DNA of 34,395 nt from Timonella senegalensis JC301 (GTDB lineage Bacteria; Actinomycetota; Actinomycetes; Actinomycetales; Cellulomonadaceae). Positions within the stretch are counted from its first letter, which is position 1. Every line of letters starts with the position of its first letter. The notes under the pieces are model-generated. The model saw nothing but the letters and a program-made list of their open reading frames with translations. It did not search any database and was not told the origin of the DNA. Shown piece after piece: positions 34,393 through 34,395 of the stretch. The stretch spans positions 411,584 to 445,978 of the forward strand of contig NZ_HE978642.1 of the NCBI RefSeq assembly GCF_000312125.1, written 5' to 3'. The position numbers were made by a program, and so were the translations under genes.

Positions 34393-34395
34393 CTC

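Overview
The window is a chromosomal backbone segment of a high-GC Gram-positive bacterium (Actinomycetota). Gene order runs thrS, HIT phosphorylase, pgsA, patA, pimA, Nudix, yebC, ruvCAB, yajC, secDF, apt, relA, DUF349, hisS, aspS. This is the arrangement familiar from Mycobacterium and Streptomyces (compare M. tuberculosis Rv2614c back to Rv2572c). PIM-synthesis genes, DUF3099 and an Rv1473-like ABC-F protein also fit. The chitin-active module order at the left end (AA10, chitin-binding module, GH18) is one I recall from Jonesia denitrificans, so a Micrococcales host near Jonesiaceae or Cellulomonadaceae is a reasonable guess, not a proof.

Layout. 1-3100: two minus-strand secreted chitinolytic genes. 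One is an LPMO fused to a GH18 chitinase and cut by the window edge. The other is a stand-alone LPMO whose catalytic domain is about 92% identical to the first. Upstream of the second lie two operator-like palindromes. 3104-3654: tRNA-Gly(GCC) and a small antitoxin-family-like helical protein. 3778-12010: thrS and the HIT gene, a minus-strand butanediol dehydrogenase placed inside the conserved cluster, then the phosphatidylinositol mannoside operon pgsA-patA-pimA with two trailing genes. 12250-15391: yebC and the RuvABC Holliday-junction genes. 15531-19094: yajC-secD-secF. 19107-22431: apt and relA. 22486-24844: an AbiEi-like orphan and a DUF349 protein. 25146-28467: hisS and aspS. 28717-31501: a zinc metallopeptidase and an ABC-F ATPase. 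31620-33325: SURF1, a small zinc-knuckle-like protein and DUF3099 on the minus strand. 33590-34327: fabG. The window stops on the ribosome-binding site of the next gene, probably enoyl-ACP reductase.

Most of the window is housekeeping: tRNA charging, PI/PIM envelope lipids, recombination repair, Sec export, purine salvage and the stringent response. Accessory genes (LPMO pair, bdh, AbiEi-like) sit as insertions bounded by strong hairpin terminators. The structure I find most worth following is not a gene. The relA leader and first 24 codons contain three RNA segments that can form two mutually exclusive helices: one buries the relA Shine-Dalgarno sequence and start codon, the other releases them. 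Further regulatory signals are a 14-codon upstream reading frame whose stop codon overlaps the ABC-F ribosome-binding site, a long orphan hairpin in the divergent ABC-F/metallopeptidase gap, and two convergent terminators sharing the same 9-bp stem base. No CRISPR array, insertion sequence, prophage or rRNA was seen.
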